Assembly (NCBI GenBank): GCA_965224235.1
Contig: CBDCYP010000001.1
Span: forward strand, 248,001 to 312,000
From: G958295935 sp965224235
GTDB taxonomy: Bacteria; Chloroflexota; Dehalococcoidia; Lucifugimonadales; Lucifugimonadaceae
Length of the DNA stretch: 64,000 nucleotides
Direction: 5' to 3'
Part shown: one piece after another, positions 37,686 through 46,747 of the stretch
Numbering within the stretch: position 1 is the stretch's first letter
How the letters are laid out: each line of letters begins with the position of its first letter
The notes under the pieces: generated by a model
What the model saw: the letters and a program-made list of their open reading frames with translations, nothing else
What the model was told of the DNA's origin: nothing
The model's database searches: none
Translations under genes and position numbers: made by a program

Positions 37686-38576
37686 GTGGATCGGATGAAC
37701 GTTACGGGCAGGTTTGGGAGCGCAGTTTCCCTACAGGCAACTCCGATTACGGTCGTGCTACTCGCCGTCAACGTGTTGATGTGGATTGGGCTGGAGGCCA
37801 CCGGGGGGTCGCAGAACACTCCAAACTTGATCCGCTTCGGCGCCAAATTCGGGCCGGCGATCGCCCACGGCGAGTGGTGGCGGCTCGTCGTGCCGATGTT
37901 TCTTCACATCGGATTCTTTCACCTCTTGGCCAATTCCTTTGGCCTGTTCATCTTCGGAGGCATGGTCGAACGAATTTTCGGCAGCGTCGCTTTTGCGGCG
38001 ATCTACCTGGTCGCGGGCGTGTTGGGAAACCTGTTCAGCTACTGGGCTGACATTGGCATCTACAACAGCACACCTATAGGGGCGGGCGCAAGTGGCGCTG
38101 TATTCGGCATCGTCGGCGCATTCAGCGCCTACTTGTTGCTGAACCGCCATGTCCTGGGACAGATGGGACGACAGGCCATGATGTCCGTTCTGTTTATCGT
38201 TGGCATCAACTTCGTGTTGGGCATCACGCTATCCGGCGTCGACAACATGGCCCACCTCGGCGGCCTCTTCGGCGGCGCATTGCTCGCGTTGGCCATAGCG
38301 CCTACGCAAAACGCCGTCATAGCCGACTTTTCGCCAGGAAGACCCATGGGATACGTACAGATCGAAACACGCCGCCCCGGTTTGCCTCGATTGGTCGCTA
38401 CGATCGCTGTCTCGGCAATCATATTGACGGTGGCCGCGATGTTAGTCAGCAACGCCTACCGCGATAGACTCGGACCGCGAAGTCGATTCGAGCGGCTCTG
38501 GCATATCGAAGCGGTCGGCCAGACATACGTCCATCACGATTCGGCGGTCAGGCTCACCCGACTACCCCGCGCTTGA
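37686..38576 (+). CDS. Rhomboid-family intramembrane serine protease
   Basis: Cleaves membrane-protein helices within the bilayer. The 296 residues give six to seven membrane segments. The catalytic serine is in GAGASGAVFGIVGA (about residue 139) and the catalytic histidine in NMAHLGGLFGG (about residue 191); the HIGFFHLLANS segment and the preceding WWR of the L1 loop are also conserved. A short soluble tail follows the last helix. GTG start. Substrates are unknown and it stands alone. Confidence 0.92.
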   Translation: MDRMNVTGRFGSAVSLQATPITVVLLAVNVLMWIGLEATGGSQNTPNLIRFGAKFGPAIAHGEWWRLVVPMFLHIGFFHLLANSFGLFIFGGMVERIFGSVAFAAIYLVAGVLGNLFSYWADIGIYNSTPIGAGASGAVFGIVGAFSAYLLLNRHVLGQMGRQAMMSVLFIVGINFVLGITLSGVDNMAHLGGLFGGALLALAIAPTQNAVIADFSPGRPMGYVQIETRRPGLPRLVATIAVSAIILTVAAMLVSNAYRDRLGPRSRFERLWHIEAVGQTYVHHDSAVRLTRLPRA

Positions 38577-38718
38577 GCGGCATGGCGGCCGCTCTCGTCC
38601 GGCCTTGCGGCTGGCAAAAGCCGCCCGCCGCGCCGCCGCAAAACTGACCATCCATGTTTTCGTATCGGAAGGCGGACGGACGCCGCGGAAGATGGCGATG
38701 GGCAGTTTCGGTAGGGGA

Positions 38719-39165
38719 TCAGCGACGCTGAACAACCTTGCCGGGCCGGCCTTGCGAGCGCATCTCTTTTCGCCACACGAAACGCTGTCCGGACCACACG
38801 TCGTCAACGGCGCACACTTTGTTGTCGACCATGCCGGTTGGCAATATAACCTGGCGCAGCACATCCTCCGTAAGGTCGGTTGCCACTCCGGAAGACCGCT
38901 TGGGCCACGCTATCCACAAGCCGCCGGAAGGGAAGACGCTGTCACCCAGGTCCGGCACACGATGTTCAAGTTCCGACCGTGACTTTGTAAACAGTACGAT
39001 CACGTCTGCCTGACCGGCTGTCGTCGCATCCCGGGATAACGAGACGCCATCCGGAAGGCCCTCGAGATCGTTTTCGAATCCGTCGGGAGCCTCTACCAGA
39101 ACGACTCGACCGCCTGATTTGATGCCCAGCTTCTTCGCCAGGGGCGTGCCCGAATATCCCGGCAA
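38719..39165 (-). CDS. DUF3052 family protein
   Basis: A soluble 148-residue protein that opens MPGYSGTPLAKKLGI, the usual start of DUF3052, and has VLFTKSRSELE, GGLWIAWPKRSSG and the terminal VDDVWSGQRFVWRKE. The fold is thought to be SAM-methyltransferase-like but no activity is known to me. TTG 39165 fits the family start; GTG 39186 is possible. It directly follows the UGSC selenoprotein gene (44 bases), so the two are likely co-transcribed, which hints at a joint process. Confidence 0.8.
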   Translation of the reverse strand: MPGYSGTPLAKKLGIKSGGRVVLVEAPDGFENDLEGLPDGVSLSRDATTAGQADVIVLFTKSRSELEHRVPDLGDSVFPSGGLWIAWPKRSSGVATDLTEDVLRQVILPTGMVDNKVCAVDDVWSGQRFVWRKEMRSQGRPGKVVQRR

Positions 39166-39208
39166 GTCTCTATACCAAACACACACAGGCGTAGGCGGCG
39201 GCCTACCC

Positions 39209-40897
39209 TTACTTGACCCGCCCGGTGATCTCAACTATCGACGGGTCTCCCGAACTGATCAGCAGATTCTTCGCCCGATCGTTCGCCCCGACGCACACGA
39301 TGTGATAAGCCCCTGCGTGGAGATGTCCCGGCAGCATCACTTTTTCGCGTTCCGACTCCGGCAATTCGTACAGCCAGCGGTATTGAAACCGCACCTTGTC
39401 CGGCACGTTGAAATTACTTATCGGCTTGCTGGCCGGCACGGTCACGTGGTGGTGAAGGAACTCCTTGGCCGCCGCTTTACTGAACCCGCCGTTGGCGATT
39501 GGCTGCGCATGAGCAGGGGCCAGAAGAATGAGCGTGCCGCCGCCGCTGCGAATCTGGCCGGCCGAAGTGCGGTCGTGCTCACCCTGCAAGTCAGCGATGT
39601 AACCGCCGCGGCCTTCAATCGAGTTGGCGATCGACCTCAATAGTCCGTCAGCGGTATCGACTCCCTGGTTACCGTGGTCTCGCTCGCCGCCGGTCGGGAA
39701 TATGGTGACGGTGCTTTGCTCCGGAGCAAAGCCCTGCTCAACGTGCCACGGTTCCCACGGAGTGTCGTCTTCGTTCTCGCTTACGCACAAGCTGAACTTC
39801 CGGGGCGTGCCGATGGTGTCCATATCCAGCACGCCGGGGTACCAGTGTCCACCGTTTTTCAACGTAAGCGTGAACGCCCTGCCTATGACCACGTTGACCT
39901 TCGATATTTTGCCCGGGCCAAGCGCGGCGCGCTTTGAATTAAGTCCGATCTCGTGCGCAACAGGCCCGTTCACGAGGATCAGAGGGGCGCCCGCGCTCGT
40001 CGACATGAGCAGGCCCCGGGCGGCGAACGGGTCCATCTGAGATATGGCCCGGCATGCTGCGATGACCACCGGCAAGTGCTCCGGCTTGCATCCGGCCATG
40101 ACGCAGTTGGCGGCCACCTTTTGGACCGTCACCATGCCGTTGCCCGGCGGGAGCTTGCACACTATCTCGTCCGGATCCAGTGTGGTTCCCGTAAGCATGT
40201 GCTCCACGCGTGCCGGAGTGGGGGGAATCAGCGGAAAACCGTCACCCCAGTCACGATCCAGGAACTCTTCGTTGAAACGCTCAAGCGCGTCAAACTGGTC
40301 CTCGCCGGTGAACACCTCGCGCCTCGATTGAGCAGCCTGTACCGCCGCCTCTTCGATCACTTCGCCCGTCACCTGTTTCGTCAGCAGTTCGATCAACTCC
40401 GGCGCCACAGGATCGGTCTGACTACGAGCTTCGGCGGTCGTGATGTTGTTGTAGACCTTGGGCACCTCCACCCGCGGGATGGGCCCCATTCCAAAGGCGA
40501 GTGCGCTCGCATCAGCGTCGTGCTGGAAACCGTCCGAAAGAATGACGGCGGTCGGAACGCCTGCCTTCTCCAGTTCAACCATGTCGTAGACAAGCCACGA
40601 CGTGCAGGACCCTCAGTCCGCTGTACAGCCTATCGCTACGTCTATCTCCGATATCGCCTTGTTGCGGATGTGGTCAGGGAAGGGTAGGGCGCCGGAGTAG
40701 AATCTGACGTCCACACTCGGCACGCATTGCTTTATGAGCTCGCCGGCCCGCTTGAGCGCGTCGTCGCCGTGCGCTTTGCCGTTCCACATGAGGCCAATGA
40801 CCTTGCCCTCAAGGTTTGACGGGCGCAGCGCGTAAGCAAACGCGCTGACCTCGCCTTGCTGCGGTGACACGGGATTGACTATTTCCAGTTCGTACAT
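39209..40897 (-). CDS. UGSC-family selenoprotein (in-frame UGA read as Sec95)
   Basis: Read through one UGA at 40613-40615, the frame encodes 562 residues. The first domain (about 1-180) contains AIGCTAD-U-GSCTSWLVYDM, the defining UGSC (UxxC redox) motif of this family. The second (about 190-562) is the companion region with DRDWGDGFPLIPPTP, NCVMAGCKPEHLPV and HLHAGAYHIVCVGA. Both halves are in the same frame with similarity-like content on each side of the UGA, and a hairpin of bacterial SECIS geometry follows it. GGAG precedes the ATG. The biochemical role of the family is unknown. It needs selA/B/C/D elsewhere in the genome. If those are absent, the alternative is a nonsense mutation of a Cys/Sec codon. 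Confidence 0.85.
40580..40604 (-). promoter_or_regulatory. Candidate bacterial SECIS hairpin
   Basis: On the coding strand GTCGTGG pairs with CTACGAC (seven pairs, one G-U) around the loop CTTGT. A CA/TG pair lies beyond one mismatch. The loop begins 18 bases after the UGA, inside the 16-37-base range given for bacterial SECIS elements. If the top G-C pair opens, a G stands first in the loop, as in the consensus. Confidence 0.65.
40613..40615 (-). other. UGA selenocysteine codon (Sec95)
   Basis: TGA in frame between AIGCTAD and GSCTSW. The position is that of U in the family name motif UGSC. Confidence 0.85.
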
Positions 40898-41123
40898 GCT
40901 CCACTCTCTCCGGACGCTTGATCATGTTCTGTAAATTTACACCAATGACCCGCCCACTAACGGTCGAGTAGTCGAAGCCCGGGATGGATAAGGAAGGAAG
41001 GGGCCGTCGCCCCCCCTCATCCGGCCCATGCGCCGCCATGCGGCAGCCCGTCATCCCGACAAGGGACGCGTCCCAGTCCACACGTACGGAAACGGACCGC
41101 TTGGCAAAGTCTGACAAACAGAC
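40898..41123. other. Gene-free region between divergent UGSC and imuB transcripts
   Basis: No gene seen. It contains the AT-rich palindrome at 40930-40941. Around 40978-41030 a GC-rich imperfect inverted repeat (GGATG...AGGGGC-CGTC-GCCCCC...CATCC) could fold into a hairpin. Together with the imuB promoter and leader, the divergent spacer totals 422 bases. Confidence 0.5.
40930..40941. promoter_or_regulatory. Perfect 12-bp palindrome upstream of the UGSC gene
   Basis: TGTAAATTTACA, 33-44 bases before the selenoprotein ATG. It is AT-rich in a GC-rich setting and self-complementary throughout, so it may be an operator or overlap the -10 region. Confidence 0.4.
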
Positions 41124-41151
41124 TTGACTTGTAGAACACCTGTTCTATCAT
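41124..41151 (+). promoter_or_regulatory. SOS promoter of the imuB-dnaE2 operon
   Basis: TTGACT (-35, 41124-41129) and TATCAT (-10, 41146-41151) with a 16-base spacer that is filled by a LexA box. Binding there would block RNA polymerase directly. Confidence 0.75.
41132..41147 (+). promoter_or_regulatory. LexA (SOS) box
   Basis: TAGAACACCTGTTCTA: perfect dyad TAGAAC-N4-GTTCTA containing GAAC-N4-GTTC, the Gram-positive-type LexA core. It lies between the -35 and -10 boxes and precedes mutagenesis genes that are SOS-controlled in other bacteria. Confidence 0.82.
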
Positions 41152-41163
41152 TAGGGCCCGCAG

Positions 41164-41249
41164 CGGGAACCTGATTCCCGGTATGCGGTCAACCGGCCAC
41201 CGTTTCGATGGCTGGGAGGTCTGAAAAGACCTCTTCGAAACGGTCGGCC
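41164..41249 (+). promoter_or_regulatory. Structured 5' leader of the imuB operon (two hairpins)
   Basis: A first hairpin CGGGAA-CCTGA-TTCCCG lies at 41164-41180. A second, long one spans 41195-41249: GGCC-A-CCGTTTCGA pairs with TCGAAACGG-TC-GGCC, and inside it GAGGTCT pairs with AGACCTC around a GAAA (GNRA) tetraloop. No T-run follows, so it is not a simple terminator. It lies about 70 bases before imuB. Confidence 0.6.
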
Positions 41250-41319
41250 CCTTGTCAGCGGGGATCGCTGTCCGAATCTTCCCTGGCGGGAAAAGGCGTC
41301 ACGCGCCCACAGAAGGCGT

Positions 41320-42594
41320 ATGGACGAGGCTATGTTCGACTCATATGGCCCTGGCAGATCGATCGCCTGTATACGTATACCCAGTTTCTGCTGGCAGGTA
41401 GAAGCAGCAAGACGGCCATCCCTTCGCGGTTCCAGGCCCGCGCTGATCACCGGCGCTGCCATCGATCTGCCGGAGAGCGCTTCAGCGCTACCGCGGCAGC
41501 GCCGCACCCCCGGCAACCCCGCAGAACGGATCGTCCTCGACCATTCGCCCAACCTGCCCGACGTAGTACGCGGAATGCCGCTGAGCGAGGCCGTATCCCG
41601 TCACAAGAACGCCATCCTGGTAGAGGCCGATCTGCCGAACTACGTCTCCGTATTCGAGGATCTACTCGAACGACTCGAAGCGTTGGCCCCGGACGTGGAA
41701 GACGCCGGACCAGGCGCCGCATATGTCGGCATCGGAGGGCTGGAAGCTCTCTACGGGAATGACGCACAAATTGTGCGCATCCTCGCATCGGCTTTCGACA
41801 ACTTCGACGCGCGCATCGGCGTAGGCGAGAACAAGTGGCTCGCCTACGTGGCGGCGTCCATCAGCCGATCGGGCAGCGGCCGTAAAGTGACAGGCGATCC
41901 GGGGAGATTCCTCAGCCCCTTTCCGCTAGACCTGCTGCCCGTGCCGTATGCCGTGTTACAAAAACTGCGCTCGTTCGGCCTGAGGACGATGGGCGACGTG
42001 GCAGGTCTTTCGCAGGGACCGCTCGAAGCTCAGTTCGGGGCCGACGGCCGCACGATATGGCGGCTCGCAAATAGCCTCGATGACCGCCCACTGTTGACGC
42101 GCAAGCACGTCGTCACAGTGTCGGAGGGCCTGTCTTTCCCCGATGCCACGGTCAATATGTCCACCATCATCCCCGGCATCGAAAGTCTGCTCGCACGGGC
42201 ATTCAGCAGACCGGTCATGGCCAACCACTACGCCCGACGGGCCGACCTACAGGCGCAGGTGTTTCGCCGCCCGCCATGGAGACTGCAAGTCGCCTTTCGG
42301 GAGCCGGTCGGCGCCAGGAACCCGGCGCTATTAGCCATAAAGGCAAAACTGGACAGCGTCGATATCCCGGGCCCGCTTGAGGACATGCGACTCACCCTGT
42401 TGGAACTGAGCGGAGAAGCCTGGCAACAGGAGTCCATGTGGAAAGAGGTCCAGCAGGCAGATCACCTCAGACAGGCGATGAGCCAGCTCAGGGCAAGACT
42501 CGGAGTTCCACCGCCCATCTATCAGGTAAGGGAGTTGGAGCCGTGGTCGCGTATACCGGAACGCAGACACGCCCTCGTAGAACTGACACCGTGA
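41320..42594 (+). CDS. imuB: ImuB-like Y-family polymerase homologue, non-catalytic
   Basis: Adaptor of the mutasome that links the error-prone polymerase to the sliding clamp. The 424-residue Y-family fold is visible (LPVPYAVLQKLRSFGLRTMGDVAGL helix-hairpin-helix near 210-235). The catalytic acids are missing: SIACIRIPSFCWQVE stands where DMDAFYASVE is found in DinB, and AAYVGIGGLEALYG replaces the SxDE motif. That loss is normal for ImuB. ATG 41320 is chosen, with AGAAGG nearby; ATG 41332 is possible. It heads an SOS operon with the next two genes; no imuA is present. Confidence 0.88.
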   Translation: MDEAMFDSYGPGRSIACIRIPSFCWQVEAARRPSLRGSRPALITGAAIDLPESASALPRQRRTPGNPAERIVLDHSPNLPDVVRGMPLSEAVSRHKNAILVEADLPNYVSVFEDLLERLEALAPDVEDAGPGAAYVGIGGLEALYGNDAQIVRILASAFDNFDARIGVGENKWLAYVAASISRSGSGRKVTGDPGRFLSPFPLDLLPVPYAVLQKLRSFGLRTMGDVAGLSQGPLEAQFGADGRTIWRLANSLDDRPLLTRKHVVTVSEGLSFPDATVNMSTIIPGIESLLARAFSRPVMANHYARRADLQAQVFRRPPWRLQVAFREPVGARNPALLAIKAKLDSVDIPGPLEDMRLTLLELSGEAWQQESMWKEVQQADHLRQAMSQLRARLGVPPPIYQVRELEPWSRIPERRHALVELTP

Positions 42595-42926
42595 AAGGCA
42601 CGCCGCGCCCCACCATCAAGCCGCTCAACGCGCCGCGCCCCGTACAGGTCAGGGTGACGGAGTACGGCTCACCGGCCGCCGTGTGCGTCACGGCAACGGT
42701 CAGGGACGTTAGACCCTCGAGGGCGAGACGTCAGACAAGGCACGTTGAGGAGACGTGGCTGGCCGTATCCCAGATAGACGACATCTGGAAAATCAATGAC
42801 GAATGGTGGCGAGGACCCGATGAGGAGATCGAACGGCTCTACTTCTCGTTGACCCTGGAAAACGGCCAACACGTCACCATCTTCCATGATCTGACACGCC
42901 GGGTTTGGCGCCGCCAGACTGACTGA
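42591..42926 (+). CDS. DUF6504-type small protein of the imuB-dnaE2 cluster
   Basis: 111 residues, starting with GTG that overlaps the imuB stop (GTGA). The start is basic (KGTPRPTIKPLNAPRPVQVRV), followed by a small domain with VEETWLAVSQIDDIWKINDE, WWRGPDEEIERLYFSL and HDLTRRVWRRQ. I recall proteins of this kind between Y-family polymerase and dnaE2 genes in actinobacteria and Chloroflexota (DUF6504). Function unknown; position suggests a mutasome accessory subunit. Confidence 0.75.
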   Translation: MKGTPRPTIKPLNAPRPVQVRVTEYGSPAAVCVTATVRDVRPSRARRQTRHVEETWLAVSQIDDIWKINDEWWRGPDEEIERLYFSLTLENGQHVTIFHDLTRRVWRRQTD

Positions 42927-42983
42927 TACGCCGGTTGAGATCATGCACGCGCCCACCTCTGTCAATCGAAAGCGCCCTGACAA

Positions 42984-45900
42984 ATGAGAAGTGAAAACAG
43001 CACGCCCAAAATACCAGGGGAAGACCTTGGCAGCCTGTCCAAAGCAAAGGAGGTCTATAGCTCACCGCGGCTCGACAAAAGGCCCCAGTGGAAGCGGCGT
43101 ATCGCCGAGCAAAGCGGACGCGACGGTCTGAACTCTCCGGCAGGCCAAAAACCCGGCGCCAACAGCGCATCTCTGGAAGACGGGCAAAAAGAAAGACCGC
43201 CCGGCTACACCCGGCCTAACTGGGAAAGCCGTGTATATGAAGGATGGATAAGCGGCGGCCGCAGTCTTGTCCGCCACGCCGACGCGGCCCAATTCGATGT
43301 TCAGGACCGCGAATGGCGAGAGACAGGCCCCGGCGAAACTGCCATCCCATACGCAGAGTTGCACTGCCACACCAACTACTCCTTCAAGGAAGGAGCGTCC
43401 GAGGGTTGGGACTTGCTCGTCCGCGCCCACAGCCTCGGCATCCACGCGCTCGCCATCACAGACCACGACAACCTGTGCGGGGCCATGGAGTTCGCCCAGT
43501 CGGCAAAAGCGGTCGGCATAAAAGCCATCATCGGCGCTGAAGCAACGCTGTCCACCCCGACCGCCGACGGCATGGGCCGCCACCACGTAACGCTGCTCGC
43601 CCGGAACGCAACCGGTTACAGCAACCTCTGCCAACTCCTGACGAAGGCGCACCTGGAGCCCGTGGAGCGCAACCAACCGGCGCTGGACCCTGCTCACTTC
43701 GCACAACACGCTGAGGGGCTCATCTGTCTGTCCGGCTGCCACCAGGGCCAACTCCCGGAGTTGCTGCTTGCAGGTGAGTACGAAACGGCAAGGTCACTCG
43801 CCCGGCAGTACGCAGAATGGTTCGGAGAAAACAACTATTTCCTCGAATTGCAGCAAAACCTGGTCAAGGGAGACACAGCCCGAAACCGGCTGCTCGCCAG
43901 GCTCGGCCGCGATCTCGGCATCGGCCTCGCGGCCACCAACAACGTCCACTACCACATTCGGGAGCGTCACCGCCTGAACGATGCGCTTATGGCTATACAG
44001 TACAACAAATCGCTCGAAGAAGCCCACAGCGAACGCCGCCCGAACGACCAGTTCTACATCAAGACGCCGGCCGAAATGACAACGCTATTCAGCGACTACC
44101 CTGCGGCCATTACCAACACGATAGCCATCGCAGAACGGTGCGAATTCGATCTGGCAACCGACATCAAGAAGGTCTACAGCTTCCCCGATTATGAGACGCC
44201 GGAGGGTCACACCGCGGCATCCTGGTTGCGTCGCATATGCCAGCAGACAGCCCGCCACAAGTACGATCCGGCCGATAAGGAGGTCTGGAACAGCCTGCAG
44301 GACCGGCTCGAAAAGGAACTCTCCCTGATAGAGAGGTACAAGCTCTCAGGGTTTCTTCTGCAATACCGCGACATCGTCGAGATAGCACACGAGATCCAGA
44401 TCGAGTTGGGCATCGTCGACCCGCACACCCGCCTCGACGACCAGCCCCCGGGGCGCGGGCGCGGCTCGTCCGTGGCGCTCGTTGTCGGCTACCTGATAGG
44501 CCTGTCGCACATCGACCCGCTCAAGTTCGGACTCGGCCTCGAGCGGTTCATGCCGGACGCCCGCGATGGTGAAGAGATACCCCTTCCGGATATCGACCTC
44601 GACTTCCCCCGAGAGATTCGTGAGGAGCTGATCCTCCGCGTGCACAACCGCAAAGGGCCGGAGTTTGCCGTGCTCACGGGCATGATCTCCACCTATCGCG
44701 TGCGCGGCGCTATACGGGACCTGGGGAAAGCCCTGGGGCTGCCCCGGGAGGACCTGGCAAAGTTGATCAAGAAGATGGACGGCCACGCCGGCATCCAAAA
44801 CCTGGCCAACGAAATGGCGGAACTGCCAGAGTATCGGGACAGGATCGACGCGCCGCTCTGGAAGGACCTGATAAGCCTCGCCAGCCAGTTGAACCACTTC
44901 CCAAAGTACCTCGCACAACACCCCGGCGGCATGATCCTCAGTGCGCGGCCGCTCTCGCACTCAGTGCCCCTCCAGCGCAGCGCCATAGACGGACGGTTCA
45001 TATGCCAGTGGGAAAAGAACAGCGCCGAAGACGCAGGTTTCGTCAAGATCGATTTCCTGGCCCTCGGCGCGCTCTCGCAAATGACCGAGGCGCTCCAGTT
45101 GATACGCCTGCACAAGGAAGAGGTGATCGACCTATCGCGTATCGACTTCACCGACGTGAACGTTTACGCCGACATATGGGCAGCCGACACGATCGGCGTT
45201 TTTCAGATCGAGTCCGCAGCACAGATGCAGACGGTCACACGCCTCAAACCGCGAAACCTCGAAGAGATGGCCTGGGAGGTGGGCGCTGTCCGCCCCGGCG
45301 TGGGCGTTAACAACGGCGTCTCCATGCTCATCCGCCGGCACCTCGGTCACGAGCCGGTTGAGTACGACCACGAACTGGAAATACCGGCGCTGAAGCGGAC
45401 ATTGGGCGTGCCGCTGTACCAGGATCAGCTGGCGGAACTGGCGGTCCACGTGGCCGGTATGACGCCGATCGAGGGCGATCAGATGCGCCGCGCCTTCGCC
45501 CGCCGGGACAGCGAGCGGCAGGTGCCGGAGTGGCATCGACGCTTCATGGCCGGCGCCGCGAAAAAGGGAGTGCCGAAGGAAGCGGCCGAAAAGATATTCC
45601 GCAAGTTCCACGGGCTTTACCAGTTTCCGGAGGCGCACGCATACGCTTTCGGCGTCACCGCCTACCAAATGTCCTGGATAAAGCGCTACCACCCGCTCGA
45701 GTTCTTCGTGGGCCTCTTCAACAACCAACCCATGGGCTTCTACAACCTGGAGACCCTCAAGGAAGACGCCAAACGGCACGGTATCGAAGTGCGGCAACCG
45801 GACGTGAACCTCAGCGCCGAACTGGCAACTATCGAAGACAGCGCACTGCGCATCGGCCTGAAGCACGTCGCACGCGTCCAGTCGGCAACGGCCGAAAAGA

Positions 45901-46604
45901 TCATGACGGCCCGCAAAATAGACGGACCATTCCGGTCATTCGCCGACTTCATGGCGCGCACCGGCGTACAGGAGGAACCGCTCGACAACCTGGCCAGAGC
46001 CGGCGCGCTCGATCTCTTCGACTCACGTTATCGGCCGCGCAAGCATCGCTCAGGCGAACAGGGCAGGGCGGCAGCGGTTCCCGGCAGAGCGTCGGACCGG
46101 CGGCTTCTCAGGTGGGAGGCGGGCTTGCGTTACCGGCCCATCGGCAGGCAACTCGCGCTCGACATGCCCGTGGAACAGGACATGGTTGCCCTGCCCCATG
46201 AATCGCAATGGGAGCGAATGATGGGCGAGTATGGCGCTATGGGCATACACCCGGAAAGCCACGTCATGGCGTACGTGCGGCCCATGCTGCCACCCAACCT
46301 CGAGCGCAGCGACCGCCTGGCTCAACTGCCTGAAGGCGCCAGAGTCCTGGTAGCCGGCATCGTGATTCGCCGCCAGCGCCCATCGGGAAAGGCCACCTTC
46401 ATCACGCTGGAGGACGAGTTCGGCCATTCGCCGCTCATCATCTATCCGGCGGTATACAAGCGCATCCGGCTGCGCACCGCGGCGCCGCTACTCGTGGCCA
46501 AAGGCGTCATCTCGAAGCGTGAAGGCGCCCTCAGCATCGTCGTACAGGACATCAAACCATTCGAACACGAAGGGCCTGACCTTAAAACAAAAGACTGGGG
46601 CTAA
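42984..46604 (+). CDS. dnaE2: Error-prone DNA polymerase III alpha subunit, DnaE2/ImuC
   Basis: Translesion C-family polymerase expressed in SOS. 1206 residues: an unusual basic, low-complexity N-terminal extension (about 1-115), the PHP domain beginning AELHCHTNYSFKEGAS, the polymerase core with catalytic PDIDLDFPRE (about residue 535) and VKIDFLALGALSQM (about 688), a helix-hairpin-helix region, and a C-terminal OB domain (VAGIVIRRQRPSGKATF). The tau-binding end of replicative DnaE is absent. It follows imuB and the DUF6504 gene, under the LexA promoter at 41124. Confidence 0.94.
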   Translation: MRSENSTPKIPGEDLGSLSKAKEVYSSPRLDKRPQWKRRIAEQSGRDGLNSPAGQKPGANSASLEDGQKERPPGYTRPNWESRVYEGWISGGRSLVRHADAAQFDVQDREWRETGPGETAIPYAELHCHTNYSFKEGASEGWDLLVRAHSLGIHALAITDHDNLCGAMEFAQSAKAVGIKAIIGAEATLSTPTADGMGRHHVTLLARNATGYSNLCQLLTKAHLEPVERNQPALDPAHFAQHAEGLICLSGCHQGQLPELLLAGEYETARSLARQYAEWFGENNYFLELQQNLVKGDTARNRLLARLGRDLGIGLAATNNVHYHIRERHRLNDALMAIQYNKSLEEAHSERRPNDQFYIKTPAEMTTLFSDYPAAITNTIAIAERCEFDLATDIKKVYSFPDYETPEGHTAASWLRRICQQTARHKYDPADKEVWNSLQDRLEKELSLIERYKLSGFLLQYRDIVEIAHEIQIELGIVDPHTRLDDQPPGRGRGSSVALVVGYLIGLSHIDPLKFGLGLERFMPDARDGEEIPLPDIDLDFPREIREELILRVHNRKGPEFAVLTGMISTYRVRGAIRDLGKALGLPREDLAKLIKKMDGHAGIQNLANEMAELPEYRDRIDAPLWKDLISLASQLNHFPKYLAQHPGGMILSARPLSHSVPLQRSAIDGRFICQWEKNSAEDAGFVKIDFLALGALSQMTEALQLIRLHKEEVIDLSRIDFTDVNVYADIWAADTIGVFQIESAAQMQTVTRLKPRNLEEMAWEVGAVRPGVGVNNGVSMLIRRHLGHEPVEYDHELEIPALKRTLGVPLYQDQLAELAVHVAGMTPIEGDQMRRAFARRDSERQVPEWHRRFMAGAAKKGVPKEAAEKIFRKFHGLYQFPEAHAYAFGVTAYQMSWIKRYHPLEFFVGLFNNQPMGFYNLETLKEDAKRHGIEVRQPDVNLSAELATIEDSALRIGLKHVARVQSATAEKIMTARKIDGPFRSFADFMARTGVQEEPLDNLARAGALDLFDSRYRPRKHRSGEQGRAAAVPGRASDRRLLRWEAGLRYRPIGRQLALDMPVEQDMVALPHESQWERMMGEYGAMGIHPESHVMAYVRPMLPPNLERSDRLAQLPEGARVLVAGIVIRRQRPSGKATFITLEDEFGHSPLIIYPAVYKRIRLRTAAPLLVAKGVISKREGALSIVVQDIKPFEHEGPDLKTKDWG

Positions 46605-46747
46605 CACCAGGTTCGCGTGATGAAACCATGCATGCGTCAGCCGGGCTCGCGTCAAGGACGAACCGACCGGCGTAGGGGTGGTCTGAGGGCGTCGGCCAAC
46701 CACGCGGTCAGCAAGGTGGCGAGTGGCAAAAGCGAAGTTGTAGTTAT

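Noticed and set aside
41208..41762. 184-aa Arg-rich frame on the plus strand at the start of imuB
   Set aside because: It is the out-of-frame shadow of imuB and has antisense-like composition.
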